Below are positions 7,429 to 14,440 of a stretch of DNA of 40,247 nucleotides, in pieces. The notes beneath the pieces are model-generated. The model had not been told where the DNA came from, did not search any database, and worked only from the letters and a program-made list of their open reading frames with translations. Position 1 is the first letter of the stretch. Every line of letters begins with the position of its first letter. Source of the stretch: JASHVB01 sp049522565. Its GTDB lineage: Bacteria; Pseudomonadota; Alphaproteobacteria; Acetobacterales; Acetobacteraceae. The stretch spans positions 1 to 40,247 of the forward strand of contig JBEKNT010000010.1 of NCBI GenBank assembly GCA_049522565.1. Direction: 5' to 3'. The position numbers were made by a program, and so were the translations under genes.

Positions 7429-8094
7429 TCAGCTATAGCGCTCCTCATTCCACGGGTCGCCGTTGTTGTGATAGCCGCGCTGTTCCCAGAACCCCTTGTG
7501 GTCGCTGATGGTGAACTGGATGCGTCGCAGCCATTTTGCCGACTTCCAGAAATAGCAGCGCGGGATCAACACCCGCACCGGCCCGCCATGCGCGCGGGAC
7601 AGCGGCTGGCCTTCCCATTCATGCACCAGGAACACATCCGGCTGATCGAACTGATCCAGCCGCACGTTGGTGGTGTAGCCATCGAACGAGTGGAAGATGA
7701 TATGCCGCGCGTCCGGCTTCGGCTGCACCAGATCGAGGATGGTCCGCGCCGCCACGCCCTTCCAGCGGTTGTCGTAGCGCGACCACTGCGTCACGCAGTG
7801 GATGTCGGAGACGCTCTCGGCCTGCGGCAATGCCATGAATTCGTCGAGCGGCAGACTGAGCCGGTGCTCCACCGCGCCATCGACATCCAGGCGGAATTTT
7901 TGCGGCGTGACGTTCGGCTCGGCGCCGAGGTCGAGCACCGGCCAATCGGTCACCAGAAGCTGGCCGGGCGGCAGCCGGTCGCGCTCGGGATCGGCTGTCG
8001 TGCCAGTCATCAGGCGGCCGTCGCGCGCCCATTCCTGCTTGGCCTCGATCAGCTTTTCTTTGATCCGGCCATTGATCTCGATGTCGTCCGCCAT
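7429..8094 (-). CDS. Sulfite oxidase-like molybdopterin oxidoreductase
   Basis: A 221-residue single-domain protein of the sulfite oxidase/MsrP molybdopterin fold. Cys100 in DIHCVTQWSRYDNRWKGV is the expected ligand of molybdenum, and the blocks HSFDGYTTNV, HEWEGQPLSRAHGGPVR and PRCYFWKSAKWLRRI form the pterin pocket. It lacks a signal peptide and twin-arginine motif, so unlike MsrP it should stay in the cytoplasm, and it lacks the heme b5 and dimerisation domains of classical sulfite oxidase. The substrate is unknown; standalone members are usually labelled sulfite oxidase-like. It lies 68 bp downstream of smpB, separated by a strong hairpin, and 85 bp before the peroxidase gene on the same strand. 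GGAAG lies just ahead of the ATG. Confidence 0.83.
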   Translation of the reverse strand: MADDIEINGRIKEKLIEAKQEWARDGRLMTGTTADPERDRLPPGQLLVTDWPVLDLGAEPNVTPQKFRLDVDGAVEHRLSLPLDEFMALPQAESVSDIHCVTQWSRYDNRWKGVAARTILDLVQPKPDARHIIFHSFDGYTTNVRLDQFDQPDVFLVHEWEGQPLSRAHGGPVRVLIPRCYFWKSAKWLRRIQFTISDHKGFWEQRGYHNNGDPWNEERYS

Positions 8095-8120
8095 CTGCTT
8101 CCGGTTGTCGTCCTTCTGCG

Positions 8121-8158
8121 CTCCTTTCCCCCTCCCGCTTGCGGGAGGGGGAAAGGAG
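8121..8158. terminator. Perfect 18-bp hairpin downstream of smpB
   Basis: CTCCTTTCCCCCTCCCGC, a TT loop, then the exact reverse complement. It begins 4 bases past the smpB stop on the minus strand and ends 26 bases before the next start codon. The core matches the hairpin at 6807. No classical T-run follows, so it may be a repeat element used as terminator or RNA stabiliser. Confidence 0.6.
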
Positions 8159-8162
8159 CGGC

Positions 8163-8648
8163 CTATCCCCGCGCCCGCATCAGCCGCGCCTTGTCACGCT
8201 GCCAGTCGCGCGCAGCGACAGCAGCGCGCTTGTCGTGCGCCTTGCGGCCCTCGGCCACGCCCAGCAAGACCTTCGCGCGGCCGCGCTCGTTGAAGTGGAT
8301 TTGCAGCGGTACGATCGTCGCGCCTTTGCGGCTGATCTCGCCGGTCAGTTGGGCGATCTGCTTGTGCTTCAGCAGCAGCTTGCGCGGCGCGCGCGGCTCG
8401 AAGCGGGACAGCACACCGCCCTGGTATTCGGGGATATAGCAGTTGAACAGCCACATCTCGCCGTCGCGTTCGCCGGCCCAGGCCTCGTTCAGCGTGGCGC
8501 GGCCGTGGCGCAGCGACTTCACCTCCGGCCCGACCAGCACCAGGCCGGCCTCGAGCGTCTCCTTGATCGTATAGTCGAACCGCGCCTTGCGGTTCTGCGC
8601 CGCAATGCCGTGCGAGATCAGGCCCTTCTTGGGTTTCGCTTCTGCCAT
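8163..8648 (-). CDS. smpB: SsrA (tmRNA)-binding protein SmpB
   Basis: SmpB, the 161-residue partner of tmRNA in rescue of stalled ribosomes. The sequence shows the full family pattern: ISHGIAAQNRKARFDYTIKE, the turn GLVLVGPEVKSLRHGRATLNEAW, the CYIPEYQGG block, and RKLLLKHKQI, followed by the C-terminal tail rich in Lys/Arg (VAEGRKAHDKRAAVAARDWQ) that enters the mRNA channel. Length is typical. In many Rhodospirillales smpB follows dapA; here two unknown genes (8717-9815) lie between them, which marks that stretch as a probable insertion. No ssrA RNA gene was recognised in the window. Confidence 0.97.
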   Translation of the reverse strand: MAEAKPKKGLISHGIAAQNRKARFDYTIKETLEAGLVLVGPEVKSLRHGRATLNEAWAGERDGEMWLFNCYIPEYQGGVLSRFEPRAPRKLLLKHKQIAQLTGEISRKGATIVPLQIHFNERGRAKVLLGVAEGRKAHDKRAAVAARDWQRDKARLMRARG

Positions 8649-8716
8649 GCCGCCGCCATCATTTCCTAACCGCCCGCCCGGTTACTAACCTGGCGCGCCG
8701 CTGTCTGGGCTGTCGC

Positions 8717-9247
8717 TTATCTGGATACGAACCCGCCCGCGACTGGTGTTTCGTAACGAATATTCTCGCCGCTCGCCTTGATATCCTCCCGCGTTAGTTG
8801 GACAAGCCGGTATGGGCGGCCAGATGGCCCTGTTGGCTCCGAGAACGCACCGTTCTTGTATTTTGCGGCGAAGATCCGGTTGAAAGCTGCGAGATTCCTG
8901 CCGATCAGCGACTTGCAGTCTTGCGCGGAAAGCGGCGGCAGGCCGTCTTTCTGTAGCTCCGATATTTCTATCTGGCACACGACGGGCCAGTAGCGGTCTC
9001 GCCCTGACAGGCGCACTTGGTGCGGATCGTCATCGGCCCAAAGCACATCAACTCCCGAAAGCGACCTGTCGGCCCTTTCGAGTTCGTCAACGGTCGCCTC
9101 TTCGTCCGGACGCGGCCACCACCCCCTAGTGATGATCTGCATCGGCGGGGCTGACGGAATGCGCACTCTCGCCGTGGCCTGCCCCGACGGACTCTGGCGC
9201 TCGGTCTGGGGATCCGTGGGTGGATGTGGCGGCGGGCGCTGGTCCAT
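8717..9247 (-). CDS. Unknown soluble protein, overlapping partner of the membrane gene
   Basis: A 176-residue protein of unknown function without membrane segments. The start is set at 9247 because AGGAG sits six bases ahead of the ATG (MDQRPPPHPPTDPQTE); longer and shorter in-frame starts (9298, 9142) have no such site. The first 35 residues are rich in Pro and charged residues and look disordered. The rest, from about residue 40 (RGWWPRPDEEATVDEL), looks folded. The stretch RYWPVVCQIEISEL with SLIGRNLAAFNRIFAAKY has a faint look of DUF1488 proteins; I would not name it on that. It overlaps the preceding membrane gene by 122 bp in another frame, which implies tight co-expression. Both genes interrupt the dapA-smpB neighbourhood and use less G/C-rich codons than their neighbours. 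Confidence 0.6.
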   Translation of the reverse strand: MDQRPPPHPPTDPQTERQSPSGQATARVRIPSAPPMQIITRGWWPRPDEEATVDELERADRSLSGVDVLWADDDPHQVRLSGRDRYWPVVCQIEISELQKDGLPPLSAQDCKSLIGRNLAAFNRIFAAKYKNGAFSEPTGPSGRPYRLVQLTREDIKASGENIRYETPVAGGFVSR

Positions 9248-9815
9248 GCCCATCTCCTGTGTCGGATGTTTTGGGAATATAGTAAGCGAAGGCAACAATC
9301 ACCAGAAGCAAGATACTCAGGACGGAACCGACAACCGCGAGCCCGGCGATCTCTCTGAGCCATCCCCGCCGTTTGTTGATCTGCCGGTTGTGGTCGGTCG
9401 CTTCTGCAAATTGACGGGCAAGCTCCCGTTTCAGGGTCGCCAGCGCGTCCACTGGATCATCCAGGTCTTGGTTTTCGGGTGCCTGTTCCGCCCGGATCAG
9501 GTCGTCCGCGTATCGCAGCAACAGCGGCTCCCGCAATATGTAACGAAATCGCGCCGGCGCGATGCACGCGGCAAGCAGGCATAGCGCCGCAAACATCAAC
9601 AGTCCGGCCAGTGTCAGCAGGAAGAGCGAAGCCCACCCAGCATTGGTTCCTAGTGGTGGCAGTCGCGTGACGAGCTGAAATAGCGCCGCGAGCTCCAAAG
9701 CAAGCGTAGCTGCGAAAAAGGGGAGAGATCGCCAAACGTTCTCCTCTTGGTCGATCTCCTTCCTGTAAGCGTCAGCAAGGGTCCTTTCGATGTGGCTTAG
9801 TGCGGGGTGTTCCAC
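9126..9815 (-). CDS. Unknown membrane protein with three predicted helices
   Basis: A 229-residue protein starting at a GTG (EHPALSHIERTLADAYRKEI). The N-terminal cytoplasmic helix is followed by two close membrane helices (SLPFFAATLALELAALFQLV and WASLFLLTLAGLLMFAALCL), a charged region (about residues 95-150, including DDPVDALATLKRELARQFAE, possibly coiled coil), a third helix (IAGLAVVGSVLSILLLVIVA) and a low-complexity tail rich in His, Gly, Ser and Pro. The last 122 bp overlap the next gene, so the tail may be under coding constraint from both frames. No family recognised. The arrangement (membrane protein plus soluble partner, inserted between conserved genes) is common for accessory systems, but nothing here shows a defence or toxin role. 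Confidence 0.62.
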   Translation of the reverse strand: MEHPALSHIERTLADAYRKEIDQEENVWRSLPFFAATLALELAALFQLVTRLPPLGTNAGWASLFLLTLAGLLMFAALCLLAACIAPARFRYILREPLLLRYADDLIRAEQAPENQDLDDPVDALATLKRELARQFAEATDHNRQINKRRGWLREIAGLAVVGSVLSILLLVIVAFAYYIPKTSDTGDGHGPAPAATSTHGSPDRAPESVGAGHGESAHSVSPADADHH

Positions 9816-9893
9816 ATCGGCTACTCATGTCACCGCCGGACCGTTAGGCAAGCCGCTAAAACAGCTTATCATGACCCGGCGCGGCAAGACCAG

Positions 9894-10772
9894 CTAGTTC
9901 AGCAGCCCCACTTCCGTCATCGCCGCGCGCACTTTCGCCCGGGTCGCTTCCATCAGCGGCGCCAGCGGCAGGCGGCAATGCTCCGTCGCCTTGCCCAGCA
10001 GCGAGGCGGCGAACTTCACCGGCGCGGGGCTGGTTTCGGTGAACAGCGCGTCGTGCAGCGGGAGCAGACGGTTCTGGATTTCCATCGCCTGCGCGAACCG
10101 GCCTTCCATCCACGCCGTCTGCATGTCGCTGCACAGCCGCGGCGCGACGTTGGCGGTGACGCTGATGCAGCCCACGCCACCGGCGGCATTGAACGACAGC
10201 GCCGTCGCGTCCTCGCCGGAAAGCTGACAAAAATCCGCGCCGCAGTGCCGGCGCTGGTGCAGCGGCCGCGCCAGGTCCGCCGTCGCGTCCTTCACGCCGA
10301 TGATATTCTTGTGCTTCGCCAGCCGCGCCATCGTCTCGACCTTCATGTCAACGACGCTGCGCGGCGGGATGTTGTAGATGATGATCGGCAGGTCCACCGC
10401 GTCGGCGATCGCCTTGAAGTGCAGGTACATGCCTTCCTGGGTCGGCTTGTTGTAGTACGGCGTGACGATCAGCGCGGCATCCGCGCCGGCTTCCTTGGCG
10501 TGGCGCGTCAGCGCAATCGCCTCCTCCGTGCTGTTGGAGCCGGCGCCGGCGATCACCGGAACGCGGCCCTTCGCCACCTCGACGGCGATCTCCACCACGC
10601 GCTTGTGCTCTTCGTGCGACAGGGTCGGGCTTTCGCCGGTGGTGCCCACCGGGACGACGCCGTGCGTGCCCTCCTTGATCTGCCAGTCCACCAACGCGGC
10701 ATAGGCCTTTTCGTCGAGCGATCCGTCCTGCCGCATCGGGGTGATCAACGCAACGAGCGATCCCTTGAACAT
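9894..10772 (-). CDS. dapA: 4-hydroxy-tetrahydrodipicolinate synthase
   Basis: DapA condenses pyruvate with aspartate semialdehyde, the first committed step of lysine and diaminopimelate synthesis. The 292 residues have the usual length and TIM-barrel motifs: PVGTTGESPTL (substrate loop), Tyr in IIIYNIPPRS, and the Schiff-base lysine in NIIGVKDAT. GGVGCISVTANV near residue 205 is also conserved. The start at 10772 (MFKGSLVALITPM) has GGGAG upstream. It diverges from the lytic transglycosylase gene over 107 bp, the same partner it has in many alphaproteobacteria. Diaminopimelate is also the ligand that OmpA-type domains bind in peptidoglycan, but this gene is plain housekeeping. Confidence 0.96.
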   Translation of the reverse strand: MFKGSLVALITPMRQDGSLDEKAYAALVDWQIKEGTHGVVPVGTTGESPTLSHEEHKRVVEIAVEVAKGRVPVIAGAGSNSTEEAIALTRHAKEAGADAALIVTPYYNKPTQEGMYLHFKAIADAVDLPIIIYNIPPRSVVDMKVETMARLAKHKNIIGVKDATADLARPLHQRRHCGADFCQLSGEDATALSFNAAGGVGCISVTANVAPRLCSDMQTAWMEGRFAQAMEIQNRLLPLHDALFTETSPAPVKFAASLLGKATEHCRLPLAPLMEATRAKVRAAMTEVGLLN

Positions 10773-10879
10773 GGCGTTCTCCCTGGCTCGCCGACCGGAG
10801 ACAATCGGCCCGGCCGGCGGAGCGGCAAGCTAAGCGCGCGGATGATGCGCCGCAAGGCCGGGTCGCGGTAGAAGCGCTC

Positions 10880-12847
10880 ATGCGCCCGCCGAGTCGGCTC
10901 GCCCTCGTTCTGTCGTTGCTGCTGTGCGCGGCCGGCCCGGCCGCGACGCAAGACGTGCCGACCGCCGGGCGCGACCCGATCGCCGCCATCCGCGCCGACC
11001 ACTGGGCCGAAGCCCAGGCCGATGCCGCCCGCTTCGCCGACCCGGTCGCCGAGAAGCTGGTGCTGTATTACCGCCTGCTCGCCCCTGGTGCGGCAACGCC
11101 GGCCGAGATCGCCGGGTTCATGCACGACAACCCGGACTGGCCGAACCAGGCGCTGCTGGAGCGCCGCCGGCAGGACGCCATCGCCGCCGACCCGGACGAT
11201 GCGGACGTCCTGGCGCAATGCGGCGTCGCTCCGGCAATCGAGGTGCCCGCCTTGTTGCGTTGTGCTGCCGCCCTGGCCACCGCCGGACAGGCCGATGCCG
11301 CGACCGCCGACGCCCGCAAGGCCTGGATTACCGGATTGGCCGACCCCGGCCAGGAGACCGCCTTTCTCCGCCGCTGGGCCGGCAGCGTGACGCCGGACGA
11401 CCAGTGGGCGCGCTTCCAGCATCTGGCATGGCATGACCCGGCCGCCGCGGTGCGGCAGATCGGCCGGCTCGACCAGGCGCAGCGTGCCGCAGCCGAGGTG
11501 CGACTCGCGTTCCAACGCGACGATCCGCGCGCCGAGGCCCTGCTGGCGGCCGCCAATGTGGTGGAGCGCGACGACCCCGGCCTGATGCTCGATCACGCGC
11601 GCTACCTGCGGCGCGCCGCGCGCTATGCCGACGCCCTTACTTTGTGGCAGCGCGACGGCGAGGCGGCGCAGAACGCGATCCGCACGACCGCGCCGGAACA
11701 CCTGGCGGCGTTCTGGGCCGAGCGGAACCTGCTGGCGCGCGCCTTGCTCGCCGCGGGCGACGCGGCGGGTGCCTATGCGGTCGCCGGCGAGCCTGGCCAA
11801 GCCGCGTCGGAGACGGTGGCCGACGCCGAGTTCCTTGCCGGCTACATCGCGCTGCGCAAGCTGAACGACCCGGCGGGGGCGCTGGCCCATTTTCAGCGCC
11901 TCGCGGCGGTGTCGAAGGCGGCGATCACCCAGGCGCGCGCCTGGTATTGGCAGGGACGCGCCGAGGCCGCCGCGGGCAACGACCCGAAGCCCGACTACGC
12001 CAAGGCCGCCGCCTGGCCCACCACCTTCTATGGCCAGCTCGCCGCCCTGGCGTTGGGCGACGATGCGGCGGCCCTGGCGCGGCGCATCGGCGCGCTGCAC
12101 GATCCCTCCTGGACGCGCGACGCCGTGCTCGCCTTCACCGGTCACGAGGTGGTGCGCGCTGCCGCCTGGCTGGTGGCCTGGGGCGATCCGCAGCGGGCGC
12201 GCGCCTTCCTGTTGCGGATGGACGAACTGGCACCCGACCCGGCGGACCGCGCGCTCACCGCGGCGCTGGCATTGCGAGTGGCGCTGCCCGACATGGCGGT
12301 GTTCATCGCCCGCCGCATGGGACGCGACGGACTGATGCTGCCCGATGAGGGCTGGCCGATGCCATTCGTTCCGCCGGCCGAAGGGCTCGACCCGGCGGTG
12401 GGGCTGGGGATCATGCGGCAGGAGAGCAGTTTCGACGTCGGGGCAGTCAGTCCGTCCGGGGCGAGGGGGCTGATGCAGTTGATGCCGTTCACCGCCGATG
12501 CGGTGGCGCGGCAGCTCGGCGTTGGCACCTCGCTGGTGGCGCTAACCAGCGATCCCGAGCACAATATGCGGCTGGGCACGGCGTATCTGCGGCAGATGCT
12601 GGACCAGTTCAACGGCTCGCTGCCGCTGGCGGTCGCCGCGTACAACGCGGGGCCGCGCCGGGTCGAGCAATGGCTGGCGCAGAACGGCGATCCGCGCGTG
12701 GGGCCGGTGGACATGATCGACTGGATTGAGCAAATCCCGATCGGCGAAACGCGCAACTACGTGCAGCGGGTGCTGGAGAACATTACGATCTATCGCGCCC
12801 GCCGCGGCGAGGCGACGCCGACGTTGCTGGCCAAATGGACGCAGTAG
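10880..12847 (+). CDS. slt: Soluble lytic murein transglycosylase (Slt70 family)
   Basis: A 655-residue periplasmic enzyme that cleaves the MurNAc-GlcNAc bond of peptidoglycan with formation of 1,6-anhydro ends. A signal peptide (RLALVLSLLLCAAGPAATQ) leads to a long alpha-superhelical region rich in Ala and short helical repeats (to about residue 480), then the C-terminal goose-lysozyme-like domain. The catalytic Glu is residue 515 in IMRQESSFD; SGARGLMQLMPFTA, NMRLGTAYLRQML, AVAAYNAGPRRV and the closing ETRNYVQRVLEN block are complete. The gene diverges from dapA. No strong ribosome site precedes the ATG at 10880, but the signal peptide fixes the start region. Confidence 0.95.
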   Translation: MRPPSRLALVLSLLLCAAGPAATQDVPTAGRDPIAAIRADHWAEAQADAARFADPVAEKLVLYYRLLAPGAATPAEIAGFMHDNPDWPNQALLERRRQDAIAADPDDADVLAQCGVAPAIEVPALLRCAAALATAGQADAATADARKAWITGLADPGQETAFLRRWAGSVTPDDQWARFQHLAWHDPAAAVRQIGRLDQAQRAAAEVRLAFQRDDPRAEALLAAANVVERDDPGLMLDHARYLRRAARYADALTLWQRDGEAAQNAIRTTAPEHLAAFWAERNLLARALLAAGDAAGAYAVAGEPGQAASETVADAEFLAGYIALRKLNDPAGALAHFQRLAAVSKAAITQARAWYWQGRAEAAAGNDPKPDYAKAAAWPTTFYGQLAALALGDDAAALARRIGALHDPSWTRDAVLAFTGHEVVRAAAWLVAWGDPQRARAFLLRMDELAPDPADRALTAALALRVALPDMAVFIARRMGRDGLMLPDEGWPMPFVPPAEGLDPAVGLGIMRQESSFDVGAVSPSGARGLMQLMPFTADAVARQLGVGTSLVALTSDPEHNMRLGTAYLRQMLDQFNGSLPLAVAAYNAGPRRVEQWLAQNGDPRVGPVDMIDWIEQIPIGETRNYVQRVLENITIYRARRGEATPTLLAKWTQ

Positions 12848-12887
12848 GGCAAGAGAAGATTACTCGCTTCAACATGGCCAGCGATCG

Positions 12888-13727
12888 TTGACCGAACTGG
12901 TCCATCGCCTGTCTGCCTGGGATGGCCTGCCCCTGGCGGTGCGCGAATGGCGCGACGGCGATCGGCATCGCCCGCTGCTGTGCCTGCCGGGGCTGGTGCG
13001 TACGAGCGGCGATTTCGCCGTCGTCGCGGCGACGCTGGGTACTGGCCGACGCGTCATCGCGCTCGACTACGCGGGGCGTGGCGAGTCCGGCCGGGCGCGC
13101 GACGTGAACCGCTATGCGCCGGAGGCCTGCCTGCGCGATGTCCTCGACGTCTGCGCCGCGCTGCACGTGCATGGCGCGGTGGGCATCGGCACCAGTTTCG
13201 GCGGCCTGCTGTGCATGGGGATCGCGGCGGCGCGGCCGTCTGTTCTGCGCGCCGTTGTGCTGAACGATGTCGGGCCGGAGATCGGCGGCGACGGCGCCGA
13301 TTTTGTCCGCCGGTTCGTGGCGGCGGATCCGGCGCTGCCGAGCGTCGAGGCCTGCGTCGCCCATCTGCGCGCGTTGCTGCCGCCGCTGTCGCTGGACAGC
13401 GATGAGGACTGGCAGACCATGGCGCGGCTGACCTACGCGCCCGGCGCGGACGGGCGCTGGCATCCTGTCTGGGACACGCGGATTGCCGCGCTGCTCGGGC
13501 GTAAGACGCCCGACTTGTGGCCGCTGTTCGGCGCCCTGGCGCCCATGAAGCTGCTGCTGGTGCGCGGCGAAGAGAGCAATATCCTGCTGCCGGACACGGT
13601 GGCGCGCATGGTGGCGGCACGACCGGATATGGCGGTAGTCAGCCTCCCTGGCATCGGCCACGCCCCGACTCTGGGCGAACCGACAATCGTCGCCGCCCTG
13701 GGCGATTTCCTGGAGCGTAGCGAATGA
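12888..13727 (+). CDS. Alpha/beta-fold hydrolase
   Basis: A hydrolase of about 279 residues with the nucleophile elbow GIGTSFGGLL, an oxyanion region near LLCLPGLVRTSGDF, an acid position after LLLVRGEESNIL and the catalytic His in LPGIGHAP. The arrangement is that of small esterases and enol-lactone hydrolases; the substrate cannot be given. The start is uncertain: no ATG fits, and TTG at 12888 (giving MTELVHRLSAWDG) is the best choice from the family-like N-terminus, though its ribosome site is weak. The 3' end overlaps pgpA by four bases (ATGA), so the two are co-translated. It lies 40 bp behind the transglycosylase gene. Confidence 0.8.
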   Translation: MTELVHRLSAWDGLPLAVREWRDGDRHRPLLCLPGLVRTSGDFAVVAATLGTGRRVIALDYAGRGESGRARDVNRYAPEACLRDVLDVCAALHVHGAVGIGTSFGGLLCMGIAAARPSVLRAVVLNDVGPEIGGDGADFVRRFVAADPALPSVEACVAHLRALLPPLSLDSDEDWQTMARLTYAPGADGRWHPVWDTRIAALLGRKTPDLWPLFGALAPMKLLLVRGEESNILLPDTVARMVAARPDMAVVSLPGIGHAPTLGEPTIVAALGDFLERSE

Positions 13728-14212
13728 GCCCGGCGTCGGGAGCCGCCCGGAGGATCGTCCGGGAGATCGCCAGGTGGATCGCGGCGGGCTTCGGCACCGG
13801 GTTCGCGCCGGTCGCCGCCGGCACGGTGGCCTCCGCCGTCGCGACCCTGATGGGCGCGGCGCTGCTGTGGTGGTCGCCGGTCGCTCTGGTGGTTGCGGTG
13901 CTGCTGGCCACATTCGGCGGCCTGTGGGCGGTGCGCACTGCGCAGGTCGAGGGCGATCCCGGCTGGGTGGTGATCGACGAGTTCGCCGGCCAGTGGATCG
14001 CCCTGCTGGGGCTGGCCGCCGTCACGCCGATCGGGCTGCTGGCGGCGTTCCTGCTGTTCCGGTTGCTCGACGTGACCAAGCTGGGGCCGGTCGGCTGGGC
14101 CGATCGCCAGCACGGTGCCGCGGGGATCATGGCGGACGATCTGATCGCCGGCGCATTGGCGGCGGGGGTTCTGTGGGCGGTGCGCTCGCACTGGCCCGGC
14201 GCGCTGGGGTAA
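13724..14212 (+). CDS. pgpA: Phosphatidylglycerophosphatase A
   Basis: PgpA removes the phosphate from phosphatidylglycerol phosphate in the inner membrane. The 162 residues contain the family blocks GFGTGFAPVAAGTVAS, DPGWVVIDEFAGQWIALLG with the acidic pair, and the C-terminal FRLLDVTKLGPVGWADRQ and GIMADDLIAG, with hydrophobic helices between. Length is typical. The start overlaps the hydrolase stop (ATGA), which indicates translational coupling. It converges with the MtrB-OmpA gene; a hairpin at 14386-14411 separates them. Confidence 0.95.
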   Translation: MSPASGAARRIVREIARWIAAGFGTGFAPVAAGTVASAVATLMGAALLWWSPVALVVAVLLATFGGLWAVRTAQVEGDPGWVVIDEFAGQWIALLGLAAVTPIGLLAAFLLFRLLDVTKLGPVGWADRQHGAAGIMADDLIAGALAAGVLWAVRSHWPGALG

Positions 14213-14290
14213 TTCCAGGCGCCGGAGACGCCTGCTGATCCGTTTATCTCGCGCATGCTGGGGCCCGAGCCGCTTTGTCTCAGGGGCCCC

Positions 14291-14332
14291 CGGGCCGGGT
14301 CGGCGGCTGGCCGGTGGTCAACGCGCAATGCC
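14291..14332. repeat. Short dispersed repeat copy (partner near 6122-6165)
   Basis: CGGGTCGGC and GGCCGGTGGTCAAC followed by CGCA and TG are shared with 6122-6165 in the same orientation. Both copies lie in non-coding DNA. The function is unknown; it may be a fragment of a larger intergenic repeat. Confidence 0.4.
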
Positions 14333-14385
14333 ACGGCGGGCCGCCTCCCGCGTTGCGTCAGCCTGGTCGGTGGTTGATATGACGA

Positions 14386-14411
14386 AACGGGGCGCCCTGC
14401 GGCGCCCCGTT
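14386..14411. terminator. Terminator hairpin between pgpA and the MtrB-OmpA gene
   Basis: AACGGGGCGCC, a 4-base loop and GGCGCCCCGTT form an 11-bp stem. On the minus strand it follows the MtrB-OmpA stop by about 30 bases and ends in TTT, so it is a plausible terminator for that gene and possibly for pgpA from the other side. Confidence 0.7.
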
Positions 14412-14440
14412 CGCGTTGCTGACGGTTCAGCCGTCAGCCG

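Noticed and set aside
8717..9815. Reading the inserted pair as a toxin-antitoxin or phage-defence system
   Set aside because: No nuclease, kinase, TIR, protease or other effector motif is visible; position alone is not enough.
14363..14380. A GGTGGTTGATATGACG segment similar to the FNR-type boxes
   Set aside because: Only the left half-site is present; there is no ATCAA at the right distance and no gene start downstream.
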